From the NCBI RefSeq assembly GCF_022539505.1, contig NC_061512.1, positions 253,162,510 to 253,226,509 of the forward strand: DNA of 64,000 nucleotides, written 5' to 3'. Positions 46,086 through 58,010 of this stretch are shown piece after piece. The notes beneath the pieces were generated by a model that was not told the origin of the DNA, did no database searches, and worked only from the letters and a program-made list of their open reading frames with translations. This stretch comes from Lolium rigidum (taxonomy: Eukaryota; Streptophyta; Magnoliopsida; Poales; Poaceae). Made by a program: the position numbers and the translations under genes. The first letter of the stretch is position 1; the number at the start of each line of letters is the position of its first letter.

Positions 46086-48764
46086 TGGTCCATCGTGTAG
46101 TGAAGCCAGTGAAATAATTTGACCTGGTTGGGGGGGGGGGGCAACTCTTCCATATGAGATTCCAAGCCTTGCGGTTTGTTGAGCCGTGGAAGTATTCATA
46201 TTTGCCAGTATAGTATCCGTCGATGCTCCACTTCTAGATCAGCTTGTCGGCTTCATCGGTTAGCGTCGTCTGCTCAATCAGGAGCCAGAGTAAGAGGTAC
46301 TGTCCAATTTCATGAATGTCCGGTGTCCACTTGTTCACCGTCAGACCATCAACAATCATCCTTAGCTTACGGCGGCGCTTCAGAATGCATGATATCGCGG
46401 ACTGATCGCCCCTGTATCCAATCAGTCATCCCAGAATTTCGTTGTTTCCCCGTTGCCAAGTGTCATGGTGGAGGCGAAGAAAAAGCCTCGCTCCTCGGCC
46501 ATGAACTGGAGATCAAATCCGCTCCAAGCGTGGTTTTCATCAGTTCGGCGGAGCCAAATCCGCCGTAGGCGTAGCGCTAGTCAAATGCGCTCCAGGTCAT
46601 GTATGCCAAGGCCGTCGAGGGCATTTGGCCGACAAACGTCATTGGTTGTGGCTCTTCCTTCCCATATGAAACCCCTTTCAATTTTCTCCATGAGCTTGAG
46701 GGTTTTCTTTGGCGGCGGCTGATGTAAAGGGATGCCTCCCAAGACTAATTTGACCCAGAGCAATCTGTCGGGCTTCTGCATTAGCTGTGACTTCTAGGAT
46801 GGGAGCTGGCTTGCCATTTTGTCGACGAGGTGCTAGAGTTGTGCAGTTGTGGGTCGCCGTATCATGAGTGGCATCCCCAGGTAGGAGAAGCGCATCTCAA
46901 TGATGGGGCATCCCAGGCTCCGCACAATTGGTGTGGCCTCCTCTGACCCTCTGCGGATCAAGGTGTCTGAGATCTTTGTGAAATTAACTCGCAGACCTGA
47001 TGCTCTTTCGAAGATTGTGAGGATTTTTCTTAGCCGCAGGGACATCATCAGCAGTTGGGTCGTAGAACAGGATCACATCATCCGCATAAAGCGAGATTGA
47101 TGGAATGTTGCATCGATGCTGAAGTTGTTGCATGATGCACATGTCCACATCGCGTTTGATCAGTCTTCCGATGATGTCAACAGCGAGGACAAACAGTTCC
47201 GGTGACAACGGTCCCCCTGGCGCAAGCCATGGCGATCAAATTGGCGGCCCAGGTTCACTGTTGAGTAGCACCTTGGTGTTCTCATACAAGAGTTGGATTG
47301 CGAGCCAGCCAAGGAATCTACCGCTGAAGCAATATTGCCGCAACACTTCGAAGAGGAATGGCCGTGAGAGCGAATTGAAAACCCTTGCCAAGTCAAGCTT
47401 AAGTAGGGCGCGAGGGGCCCAAGTTTGTGCAGCAAACGCACGGACAATCTGACGAGGACGAAGCTGTCGAGTAAGCTGCGCATGGGGATGAACTCATTCT
47501 GCACAGGGCTGACGAGGTCAGCGAGCTTCGGAGCGAGTCGGAGTGACAACGTCTTGGCAAAGAGCTTTGCGGAAAGGTGGATGCGGCTTATGGGTTTGTA
47601 GTCACTCGGTAGGCTCGCATCTGCGCGTTTTGACAACGGAGTTAGGAGTGCTTCTTGGAGGTATATAGACATGTTTTAGTTATAGATACATACGTATCTA
47701 GAAAAAGTTACGTACTTTTTTTTAGATAGAGGGATATTGGATTGGGTCGGCTTCCCCCTCATCCTAATCCCTAACAAAAGTGTGTCTCGCACTTTCCAAA
47801 ACATTCAAGTGGCAACATGTGATAGCCTACGACAGATGCCACAAGTCCATGTTACTTATAGAAATATAGTGAGTAGGAAAACACAAGCAGACAGAATAAA
47901 TCACAACAAGCATCACAATAAAATTTGTATAGATAAGGATGAAACAATAATTTTTAGTAATTACTAGGTCATCATATTTGAAAGTTTACCTCTATAATCA
48001 TTTAAGAGGGCGCATGTGATCCTAATGCGCAGTACTATAGTAGTTTTTCAATACTTACAAGCTGTAATTTAGCTTACCTACGTAGGAAAGACATCTTGGG
48101 GCATATTGCCACATATAGACTGCTTCTGGGTTTTGTTCTTAAAAACTTGTCCACCTAGGTCAGTAATATCTGAATACGATTAGAATGACTCGTCAGATTG
48201 TAGGACTACAGGTCCTCCGCTTACTGCTGTTGTTGCTTTTGTATTCATTGACTTACTCATAAGTTCAGAAGTTTCTAAATCAGCAACACTAATTGATATG
48301 TTTTATATTATGGGGCTCTCACATTCTGGACCCTCTGCTGTTGTAGCCCTAGAGGCTTCAACACTTTTTATTGTTGTTTTTCTTGTGCGGTGCCAGTGTT
48401 TTGATTGCTATTGGAACCACTTGTTTCTATTGCTTGTATATTTTGCTTTGGAGTTGGCACTTCTGTAATTCATTCTCACATATTAGACCGTGCTATTCGC
48501 GTCTTGCTGTTCCAATTTTTCATCTATCACAAAGTGCAATCCATGTCGTCATGTTTGTTTAGTGAAGAGTTATCAGGCCATTCTTGAAACAAGTCAACTG
48601 TTATGACCAATTTTCATCGGACTCGACAAGTTCTATTTCCCTAGTTTCACGCATGAATAGCTGAGAACAAACCTTACGTTACCTTCTATTTCCCTAGTTT
48701 CATGCATGAATAGCTGAGAACAAAGCTTATGTTACATGTGGAGAATGTGATAGTACTCAACTAC

Positions 48765-49941
48765 TGTTGACTGCCAAAACCCACCGGCGGGCAGCGGCCT
48801 TGTCAACACCGTAGAGCCGGGAAGAGCCTAGAGCTGCGGCTGGCTGAGACCCCTCCGAGCGACGGCCCGCAATGCTCTTCTGGTCACACGCGGCGATGCG
48901 AAGTGCAAGGGCGTGCCACCTGACCTATACCTGGCCGGGAAGGTGATGGGGATGCCTCGCTTAGTTTCCTGCGGGGCATACATGTAAACGTTAAATACGA
49001 GCCTCGATCGGCTCTCGGGTTATCCCGTGAATCGGCTCAAAGAGCCGATCCACCCATGATTCGTACGGGGTGCACGAATACTTGGTGGTCCTGCTTGATC
49101 AAGATAAAGCTAATAAGATCTACGATGATTTAGGGTTTTCACCGCATAATCGGATCATCCTACTCCGGAGTTGGGCCTCGCGGCCACGCACGGTGCTCGT
49201 AAGCCGATCCTAAACAAGGCCTAAAAACCAACATGAAGTTGATCCTCGGAACATCCCGTTTAGGACTTGCGAACGCCACCCTACGTGCCACTTGGATCCT
49301 CCCCCTTTGTAAGGCCTAACTATTGCGAGATATTAAACTAATCCTTGTAGAACAAGGAGCAATCGTAACGGATCGGATCTACTAAATAATGATCAAGCGG
49401 GGTGCCGCCCCACACCGAGACAGGCGTGAGGGCGGCTAGATATGCAAGGGTTGCACTACGTAAGCATGCTTAAACGAAGAACAATGCTAACCCTAACACA
49501 CCTAATGATAACTACGTTGCTCGCCATCAAAAGCGCTTCGATACGAGCAACGCATGAACAACGTGGGGCTTGTGCTTGCCTAGATCGCAAGATGCGATCT
49601 AGGCGACATGTCGCTTACCTGATAGAAACCCTCGAGACGAAGGAGTTGGCGATGCGCCGAGATTGGTTTGTTTGGGGTTGAACGTGAGTTGTTGTTTATT
49701 CCATAAACCCTAGGTACATATTTATAGTCCCGCGGACTTTCTAATGTGGGCGTGCACCAAACCGTGCACGAGTAAGATTCTACTTTCTAAACTAAGATAC
49801 AATCTAATATTTTACAGATACACGGACAATTAAACCCAACTTGGTATAACAGGCCGATTCACGTAATCCTCCATGTATACTTCCTTTAAGCCCATCTCGA
49901 TCGCGGCCCACCTCTGACTCGGTTAAATTCTGGTGATAACA
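48765..49941 (-). repeat. 3' LTR (1177 bp)
   Basis: Near-identical to 54736-55911; TG...CA ends and TSD on its outer side. Confidence 0.93.
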
Positions 49942-50271
49942 CATGCCCCCCTGGTTTTGGAAATGGTATTTCCAAAATCATTACGCTTTCTTTCGTCGGG
50001 TCATGTCGTGGCAGAACCGTCGCAGTATCCGTCACCATGATGACTTGCCTTCTCAACTTCTCCGCGTGACTTGGCAGTCTTTTCTCTTTCTTTCAAACAC
50101 CACTTCCTCGAAGCTGCTCTGTGGCATTGGATTGTCACCATATCCCCTTTTATTTAACCGCTATGAACAGTTCCGCTCCGCATCCCCCCGCATTAGCGGT
50201 CCAAAAGTCCTCCTGCGCCATCATGTCTTCTTCCTCCTCGGCCCTATCGGATCCTTCCGGCCCGGTCCTCC

Positions 50272-50721
50272 ATGTCCCGCGAGCCGACGCCGGAGCACAA
50301 CCCGGCGGCGGTCCATGCGGCCAACACCCGTCGCGCCATTGCGGCCGGGGAGGAGTCGGACCATGACTTCTCCATCCGGTCCGAGGACGACCAGTCCTCG
50401 ACGGACGGGGAGAGCGACCTCCGTTTCCTCGCCGACGGGGAATCGGAGGAGGAGAGCGATGACGATCGCTTCTCCTGGGACGACTTCACCTCCTCCGAGG
50501 GGGTGGTGGAGGAGGAAGGGGAGGAGGAGGAGGACGACGACTCCCTCGAGGGCTACCCGCCAGCGAAGCGCCTTCGCATGTGGTGGGACGACGACAGCAG
50601 CGACGACGAAGACGGGGATGAAGCCCCCGCGGAGGGCTACGGGAGTAGCGACGAGGAGCCCATCGGCGGCGGTGCCGATGAGAGTTCCGAGGATGACGAT
50701 GAGGGCGGTGACGGCCCGTAG
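50272..50721 (+). CDS. Acidic antisense ORF inside the LTR element
   Basis: 149 residues, opposite to gag, just inside the 3' LTR. Starts MSREPTPEHNPAAVHAANTR, then long Asp/Glu/Ser runs, and a conserved-looking GYPPAKRLRMWWDDD. I recall similar 'YPPAKR' acidic proteins associated with grass gypsy-type elements, but cannot name a function. An upstream ATG (50223, MSSSSSALSDPSG) is in another frame, suggesting a one-base shift in an originally longer product. A TATA-like ttttatttaa lies about 125 bp upstream (about 50146-50155). Codon bias is GC-rich, like real grass exons. Confidence 0.55.
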   Translation: MSREPTPEHNPAAVHAANTRRAIAAGEESDHDFSIRSEDDQSSTDGESDLRFLADGESEEESDDDRFSWDDFTSSEGVVEEEGEEEEDDDSLEGYPPAKRLRMWWDDDSSDDEDGDEAPAEGYGSSDEEPIGGGADESSEDDDEGGDGP

Positions 50722-50859
50722 ATAGGACCTCTAGCATAGGGTCGGTAGTAGTAGATGGGGCAATGTATCCCCTAGTATTTCCTTTTGAGAGCAATTAGCT
50801 CTTTATGTAAGAAATCTCGCCTATCAATGAAGAACTGTTCCCCAATTTAATCTTGCCGA

Positions 50860-51930
50860 TTTCTTCTGAGTCTAATTGAGCCGATTCACCTCTCATACTG
50901 ACCTCGCCGATTCGTCCCCTTTGCCAATGTGTAACGAGCCGATAACAACGCATCGGTCCTTCGACATTCATCCTTCTATTCTTCAACTCCTTAGCGAGCG
51001 TTCATCGTTTTGTGAAGAAGGTTGCAACGAAGATCAGCCGATGGTACTTTAATCGGTCCTTCAATAGAGCATCTACCAGGCCTGTTGCCCCCCGAGTCTC
51101 GGCCAAGGCAAAACGAGAGACGAGGATACGCAAATGAGCTGCATAGACCTGGGCTTGATCGTGTGTGGGGAAGTTCCTTATGCGGCGCCGACCGATTTGA
51201 ACACAAATCGGCTTCTCTAAGCGAAGCCCCCCCCCCCGAGCTTTCCCTTTGGTGGACCTGATGCAATCCATCGTCCGGGCTGCTCTTGGCCTTGTCCTTG
51301 AAGAGAGGATCCAAGCTCTTAAGCTACTCCATTAAGGAGTTCTTTCATTAAAATCCTCTTCGTGCTCCATTGATCCTCTGATCGTATCAGTTATCCCCCT
51401 TGAGTCGATGGCCATGCATCGGCTGTTTCTTGATTCTGAAGTCGATGCCTGCTGCATCGGCTGTGCTCGAAAATTTTCGAATTTTCAAATATTTTTTTTT
51501 TATGTGTGGCCGATTTTTCTTAATCGGCCCCCAATGTTTCCTTGCACGTATGTTCTCACATGTTTATCTGCACATGTTCATCTGATTATATGCCCCCCGA
51601 GCCGATACCTGCTGGATGACTGCAGATATCGGCTTGTATGGATAGCCAGGGCACTGCACTTGTACGTTGGCTCCGCAAAAATCCACGCTGACTCTCGTCT
51701 GCCGACGTGGCCACTGCCCAGTAGATCGGTGCTGAACGCAAGCAGAACATGTGGTGAAAGTAATTTTGGCCGATTGCTGGAATCGGCCTCCATATTCATT
51801 GGAGAGCTGATTGAAGGTCCTGTAATGTTCCTTCATAAACTTTTTGGGGCCGATCACAAGGATCGGCCTCGCACTGGTTTGCTCATTGGTTTAATCTTGC
51901 TATTCGGTTAGGCTGGATAAAACCAACCCA
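50860..51930. repeat. Interior tract rich in ATCGGC/GCCGAT words
   Basis: About twenty gccgat or atcggc words occur in 1.1 kb, often as inverted pairs (ccgattgctggaatcgg, ccgatcacaaggatcgg). The same word recurs in both LTRs. Confidence 0.6.
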
Positions 51931-51933
51931 ACC

Positions 51934-54735
51934 TCACGACTTGATGCGCTTGCGGTCGTCCACCTTGAGTGCACCGTAGAGTCGTGGAGCACTAAGCTCC
52001 GTCGGCAAGACGAGTACCATGTTTGTGCCGGCCGATGTCTCATCATCGGCTTTCCTCTGTTTGGGGCGCCACTCCATTTTCCGTGGACGACCCTCTTCAT
52101 CCGAGGTTCGCTGAACTTTTGCGGCCGGATCGGGTCGTGCCTTCCTTAGCGTATGTAGGTATAACCTTTCGGCTTCCTCCGGGCCGCGCAATCGCTGAAC
52201 CCTGCGCTTTTGGGAACGGCTGAGTCCGTCGGGGCACCACCTTGGCCGGTGGTACCTGTCTTCTTCTACTTCTCCCTCGTCTTCCGAATCCTCAAGATCG
52301 CCCAACGAGGTGACTCGGCGTGTTTGCTTTGTGGCGGGAGAGGCCCTAGGCGCTCGAACACGGACACGTTGGCTGCCTCCTTCTTCTTCTTGTTGCATTC
52401 GGGCAATTGCCGATTGTGGGCAATCGGCTCATTCCTGAATCCCGGCGGTGTACGAAGAAGGGGCGGTCCCGATGTCCGGCATTGTCATCTTGCTCCCTTG
52501 ATGTTTCCGTGGCACGGCGCTCGTGCTCCTCCTCATCGCAATCCTCGCCGACGATATCTTCGGCTTTTCTAGCCGGACGCTCTCCTCTATCATCATAATT
52601 GGACCGTCGGCGTTGGTCATGCCGACTTACATATTTGTTGAGGAGGTGATCGGAGAGGGGTCGCTGATATCTTATATTCTTCACCTCTCCCTACGTGACA
52701 TAGCGCTTGCCATCATGACGGAGCCGATCGCGTGGAGCGGCCTCCTCTGTATCCTTGCTATGAGAGCGGCTGCCCTCATCTCCGTCTTTGCCGAGTGGTT
52801 CCCGGGTCCTACCATGTTGATGCTTGAACGAGGGACTGGCCGGCAACCCTCGGGGTAGGTGACTTCCACCATGTTAACGGCGGGGAAGGGTTGGGTGTCG
52901 ACCTTCATGGCGTACTTGGTTGAAAATTAGCCGCCCCTTCTCTATCGCCGCTTGGATGTCGCTGACGCCACACCCGGCGGTCGTTGGTGGCATGGGAAAG
53001 CGAGTTGTGGAATTTGCGGTACGGCTTTCCGTTTAGCTCCTTCGCCGTGGGGAACTTGAGACCTTCGAGGAATCGTCAAGCTGTTTCTCCTTGAGCGGGA
53101 GGTCGAAGATTTGCTCGGTCTTGGTCACGTCGAAATCAAATCCCACAGGCGGCCCTGGTGGCTTTACCCATTTGCGGGACACGGGGGTTCCTCCCCGAGT
53201 CCACTCAGCCACTTGCTATTTCTTGGTCTCCCGCGAGGCACTTCATCTTCCTCTGTATCAACCATGACTACTGCACGCTTGAACTTGTCTTGGTACGAGT
53301 CCGGGTGGCGCTGTTCATATGCTCGATAATTTCCGAACCATGTGCGCCGGCGAGGATAATCTGCTTGGGAGGCCATGTCCTTGAGCTGTGTTGCAAGGCC
53401 GGCTACTGCCAACTCGGCTCGCTTCCTTTTCGGTTATACGAACCGAATAACATCGGTTCCTAAGATTCTGAAGCGCTGGATGTACTCGTCACCGTTTCCC
53501 CGCGCTTTGACGTAGTTGTGCTAGATCGGCAATGCCGGACTCGGAAGCTTCGAATGGTATTGCATATGGAACTCGTTCTTCCAATTGCTTCCAAGGCTCG
53601 GATGGAGTTTGCTGGCAAAGAGGTGTACCATCCAAAAGCCGATCCCGTGAGGGACTGTGAAAAGAGCCTCACGCGAAGCTGATCCGACAACGAAGCCGGT
53701 CCTAGTTGAGCCAAATATCGGCCGACGTGCTCGATGGAGCTGGAGCCATCCGATCCACTGAATTTGGAGAAGTCGGGGAGCCGATATTTAGGTGGCGGCG
53801 GGATCATCTCGTAATCGTCGGGGTACGGCTTGGAATAGCCGACTGCCCTTCTTTTCGGCACCATGCCGAACTGGTCTCTCAGTATGGTACCGATCTGATC
53901 CGCTGTGCTGGCCGTAGGAGTTGCACTCTGAAGATTCGCCGGGGTGGCGTACTTAGCCAGCCATGTTTGCTTTTCCGGCTACGAGCCAAGCTGCGAGGAG
54001 CTGGGCTCGGGAGTTTCGTCGGTGTGGCGTACTTAGTTAGCCACGTCTCGCTTCTCAAGCTCGTCGGCCGACGTTCCCCTCTGTCTTCGCCGGAGTCCCC
54101 GATGTTGTGGCCTGGTTTGTGAGTGCCCGGTCACCACAATCCGGCACATACGTGCACGCGTATCCTTGAGGGATCTCCTTAGGCGCCTCCATTAAGAACC
54201 GGTAGTCACTAGGGTCACCACCAATCTTGTAGACGAGGAATGCCGGTGTAGTCGGCACTTCAGCGAGTGCTGCCAACGCATATGGCAGCGGTGGACGGGA
54301 CCGGAATGGCAACTCTCCTTGATGAGTCCCGAGAGCTGGTCCCGACGGCGAGTGCCGGTGGCTCATGATCTCTGGATTACGCGCGAGCGACACGCTCCAA
54401 CGCGTTGACCAAGTTTTCGAGTGGCGATGTAGCGAGTGAGCCACCAAGTAGTTGATCTCCTGCCGCAGTCCCCTGGTGCGTTCCTCCGACGGGGCGAGAG
54501 GTCTATCCCATCGAGAGCACCTTGCGGTGAGAATCCCTTCCATCGATGCCATGGGAACGGGTTCTGCGAAAGAGCCGATGAGGTCGGCTTCGAGGGTGGC
54601 CTTGATCTCGTTGTATTGCTTCTTGAGCTCGTCGAGCAGCTCCTCGTAGGTGACCGGCGTGCGCGTCCGCCATCTCGGATGTAGATGGCGATGTGGTTGA
54701 TGTAGACGATTGTCCCACCGGGCGTGCCGAGAATG
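51934..54735 (-). pseudogene. Gag of the gypsy-type element, multiply frameshifted
   Basis: Minus-strand blocks in order: FSKFSGSDGSSSIEHVGRYL (about 53700-53790) and LTGSAFGWYTSLP typical of retrotransposon gag; MASQADYPRRRTWFGNYRAY (about 53310-53375); the former zinc-knuckle region with cysteines replaced (about 52975-53045); FPAVNMVEVTYPEG (about 52850-52895); YQRPLSDHLLNKYVSR (about 52620-52670); CPDGLSRSQKRRVQRLRG (about 52190-52245); and SAGTNMVLVLPTE near 51980. The reading frame changes several times. The protein ends at 51934 where protease would normally begin. Confidence 0.85.
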
Positions 54736-55911
54736 TGTTGACTGCCAAAACCCACCGGCGGGCAGCGGCCTTGTCAACACCGTAGAGCCGGGAAGAGCCT
54801 AGAGCTGCGGCTGGGCCGAGACCCCTCCGAGCGACGGCCCGCAATGCTCTTCCGGTCACACGCGGTGATGCGAAGTGCAAGGGCGTGCCACCTGACCTAT
54901 ACCTGGCCGGGAAGGTGATGGGGATGCCTCGCTTAGTTTCTGCGGGGCATACATGTAAACGTTAAATACGAGCCTCGATCGGCTCTCGGGTTATCCCGTG
55001 AATCGGCTCAAAGAGCCGATCCACCCATGATTCGTACGGGGTGCACGAATACTTGGTGGTCCTGCTTGATCAAGATAAAGCTAATAAGATCTACGACGAT
55101 TTAGGGTTTTCACCGCATAATCGGATCATCCTACTCCAGGTTGGGCCTCGCGGCCACGCACGGTGCTCGTAAGCCGATCCTAAACAAGGCCTAAAAACCA
55201 ACATGAAGTTGATCCTCGGAACATCCCGTTTAGGACTTGCGAACGCCACCCTACGTGCCACTTGGATCCTCCCCCTTTGTAAGGCCTAACTATTGCGAGA
55301 TATTAAACTAATCCTTGTAGAACAAGGAGCAATCGTAACGGATCAGATCTACTAAATAATGATCAAGCGGGGTGCCGCCCCCACACCTGAGACAGGCGTG
55401 AGGGCGGCTAGATATGCAAGGGTTGCACTACGTAAGCATGCTTAAACGAAGAACAATGCTAACCCTAACACACCTAATGATAACTACGTTGCTCGCCATC
55501 AAAAGCGCTTCGATACGAGCAACGCATGAACAACGTGGGGCTTGTGCTGCCTAGATCGCAAGATGCGATCTAGGCAGCATGTCGCTACCTGATAGAAACC
55601 CTCGAGACGAAGGAGTTGGCGATGCGCCGAGATTGGTTTGTTTGGGGTTGAACGTGAGTTGTTGTTTATTCCATAAACCCTAGGTACATATTTATAGTCC
55701 CGCGGACTTTCTAATGTGGGCGTGCACCAAACCGTGCACGAGTAAGATTCTACTTTCTAAACTAAGATACGATCTAATATTTTACAGATACACGGGCAAT
55801 TAAACCCAACTTGGTATAACAGGCCGATTCACGTAATCCTCCATGTATACTTCCTTTAAGCCCATCCTGATCGCGGCCCACCTCTGACTCGGTTAAATTC
55901 TGGTGATAACA
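54736..55911 (-). repeat. 5' LTR (1176 bp)
   Basis: Near-identical to 48765-49941; directly followed on the minus strand by CATTCTCGGCACGCCC. Confidence 0.93.
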
Positions 55912-58010
55912 ACTACAGATGTTGTTTTCGGGAACATATCATTTCATACCACAGCAGTCATACTGTCAAAGAGGAAAAACTGAAAAATGTCAGTATCATC
56001 AAGAAATAGCAGTAGTGAACAATAATACAACATTTAAGCAAATTATCCTCATTTTAGAGGAAAATGAGCAAAAAAAAACATGATTTACGTAATAATCATG
56101 AGCACACCAGCAGCACATATACATGAAATGCAATACCGCCAGAGGACAAATTGATGACATATTACCCAATAAATTGAAGACACGTTACTAAGAAAAAGCC
56201 AAACATTTTAAAAGGGCGCCACTTTCCATCAAGATGTACCATACAATGCGGAAATGGTTGATTAAAGGGATGCAAATTACAATCATAGAACTATCTAGTA
56301 TGTAAGAGCGAACCTGCTAGTCAATTCATATAGAGACATTTCCACAAGGTTGCCATTCATGGTTTGCTTATACTGAATGATAAAACAACTTGGTAGTCGT
56401 CATTTCTTTACTCAATGAGTAAGAAAATTTTCGTCGAGAATATGCAAGTCTGAGCGCTCCATATCTCTTAAGATGATAAGTTTACCATAATGAGCAGTAA
56501 ACGATGCATATGTGGATTAAATAGAAAATTCACGTATTATTTGAAAAATCAAGCTGATAGATCACACTTTTACACAATCATATTTATATAACTATGTAAA
56601 TAGTACTTTCTAGCGAATAATCAGCTGCTATCTGCTCATTTACAAGGGAATTAACGATTATAGTTTCCCAGGTTATTTTCAATCAGCTAGCTAGTTGACA
56701 AAATTAAATCAAGTTTCAGTTATTAGCATCTCGTACACAACCAAAATAAATGAGAGGAACAGTGTTACGGCAAATAAGTTCTCGTTTTCTGTGAAGCAAG
56801 TGTACAACTTGAACTCATATTTTAGGTTTATTAGCAGTTAAAATTTAAGACAATTTGAAACAGAAACTCCTGCAAACCCTTATATGTACAAAATTAGGAG
56901 AAACTCTGATCCTCCTCTTCCTTTGATCAGTATGTTTGATGACATACAAATTCTGGATGGAAGCCCAAGTGAGGAAACCTTGCTAACTCAACTGAAAACG
57001 ATTGATATGGATGTATAAATTAAGGGTTGTAATGATAAATCTGACATGTTCTACTACCCAACTCTGGAAATACTAGTTGATGAAGCATCTATGGTCCACC
57101 CAAAGTACCAAAGGTTCTTTTATTTGTCGATTCCTGGCCTGCTAGCAGGTTGTACTGTGTGAAATACCAACTGCTGCATCATATTCTTTTCCTATGATTG
57201 ACCAGACACCCTTGGGGTTAGCACTATACTCAAATCAAACATTTTTTTCCTTGTCGGGTCCAGAAGAATCACAGCAACTTCCAATATTAGCCACATTTCC
57301 ATGTAACCTTTACTCCCATTGTATTGCTACTCACAAGCTTGTATTATTGCTCTGTAACATCCTTTATGGAGTTGTTTTCCTGTTCATGGACCATAGTCCA
57401 ATATGGGAGGAAATCTTCTACACAACTGAAAGAGGATAAGTCATAAAAACTGTGTGGCCTCAGTGATAGAAAGCTGCATAGACTCCTTCATGTGGTATTA
57501 TACAGAATCACAGCCGTGTGAATCTGCAAAACAATGCACATGTGTGATGGGTTAGCAGCGAACCGAACTTATATTACAAGCCTGGTATACACCGAGGAAC
57601 ACTTTCTTAATTGTATTTTGGAAATATAATCAAAATGTATTATACATTTATGCTGCACACAAACAAAATGTGACAAGGATTTCATGGATACACCGAGGGA
57701 TATTGTCAGGAATAGCAAGGAAAATACGATAATATAATTCCAATGGTAAATTGAAAGGAATAACTTGACAGGGACTGGCACCAAGAAACCCCTGCCCCGC
57801 CCCGCCCCCCAAACTTCCCACAAACACACCTTGTGACAGCACCGGCGTCACCAGGTGGTCCCTCGACTTCTTCACCGCGTCCTCCATGTGTTCCGCCTCC
57901 TCACCACATCTTCGTACGCCACATACCACCCCGATACAATTCTTCGTGGCTCTGTGAGTCAGCGCAGCATCTCACCAAAGAATCTCTAGGGTTTGGGGAT
58001 TAGTGTGGTC

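Larger units (their letters stand above)
38889..46102 (+). mobile_element. CACTA (En/Spm) transposon, 7.2 kb
   Basis: Perfect 20-bp inverted ends CACTACACGATGGACCAAGC, flanked by the 3-bp duplication AAG (38886-38888 and 46103-46105). Dense subterminal repeats of aactgccgg type occupy about 38925-39110 and 45740-46085. It encodes a truncated TNP2-type transposase and a nearly complete TNPA-type protein on the plus strand. It is inserted in the LINE. Confidence 0.95.
38340..47656 (-). mobile_element. 5'-truncated LINE (non-LTR retrotransposon), interrupted by CACTA
   Basis: Flanked by GGAGG on both sides (38335-38339 and 47657-47661) with a short A run at the 3' end (38342-38347 read on the minus strand). 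Reverse-transcriptase pieces on the minus strand, in different frames: YKPISRIHLSAKLFAK (about 47600), the catalytic SLYADDVILF (about 47080), SGLRVNFTKIS (about 46990), RLLWVKLVLGGIP (about 46750). Across the CACTA, 38466-38880 encodes the C-terminal zf-RVT region (HLIIQCPFSLQVCHE). Without CACTA and its TSD it is about 2.1 kb, so the 5' part is missing, as usual after target-primed reverse transcription. Confidence 0.85.
38294..47734. mobile_element. Stowaway MITE, split by a LINE
   Basis: The left half (38294-38339) starts CTCCCTCGTCCCTAAAAAG; the right half (47657-47734) ends TTTTTTAGATAGAGGGA. Flanks are TA on both sides (38292-38293 and 47735-47736). Rejoining the halves at GGAGG gives the usual TCTAGATACGGAGGTATATAG centre of such MITEs. 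Confidence 0.8.
48765..55911 (-). mobile_element. Gypsy-type LTR retrotransposon, 7.1 kb, gag only, in exon 4 of copy C
   Basis: LTRs 48765-49941 (3' LTR on the minus strand) and 54736-55911 (5' LTR), flanked by TSD ACTAC (48760-48764 and 55912-55916). On the minus strand LTRs run TGTTATCACCAG to GGCAGTCAACA. The interior starts CATTCTCGGCACGCCCGGTG and ends with a polypurine tract (ccaggggggcatg) next to the 3' LTR. Gag pieces are on the minus strand; no protease, reverse transcriptase or integrase is present. The two LTRs differ only at scattered bases, implying recent insertion. Confidence 0.93.
37940..58010 (-). pseudogene. Copy C: broken paralogue of the dsRNA-binding gene, split by nested transposons
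   Basis: Segments align with the intact gene in the same order and strand: exon 1 relic about 57830-57930 (MEDAVKKSRDHLVTPVL), exon 2 about 57050-57530, exon 3 about 56310-56465, exon 4 split between about 48735-48764 and 55917-55960, exon 5 about 48195-48590, exon 6 about 48085-48155, intron 6 at 47735-48080 and 38040-38293. Exons 7-11 are missing. Many stops and indels occur. A Stowaway/LINE/CACTA nest occupies intron 6 and an LTR element sits in exon 4. Confidence 0.8.
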
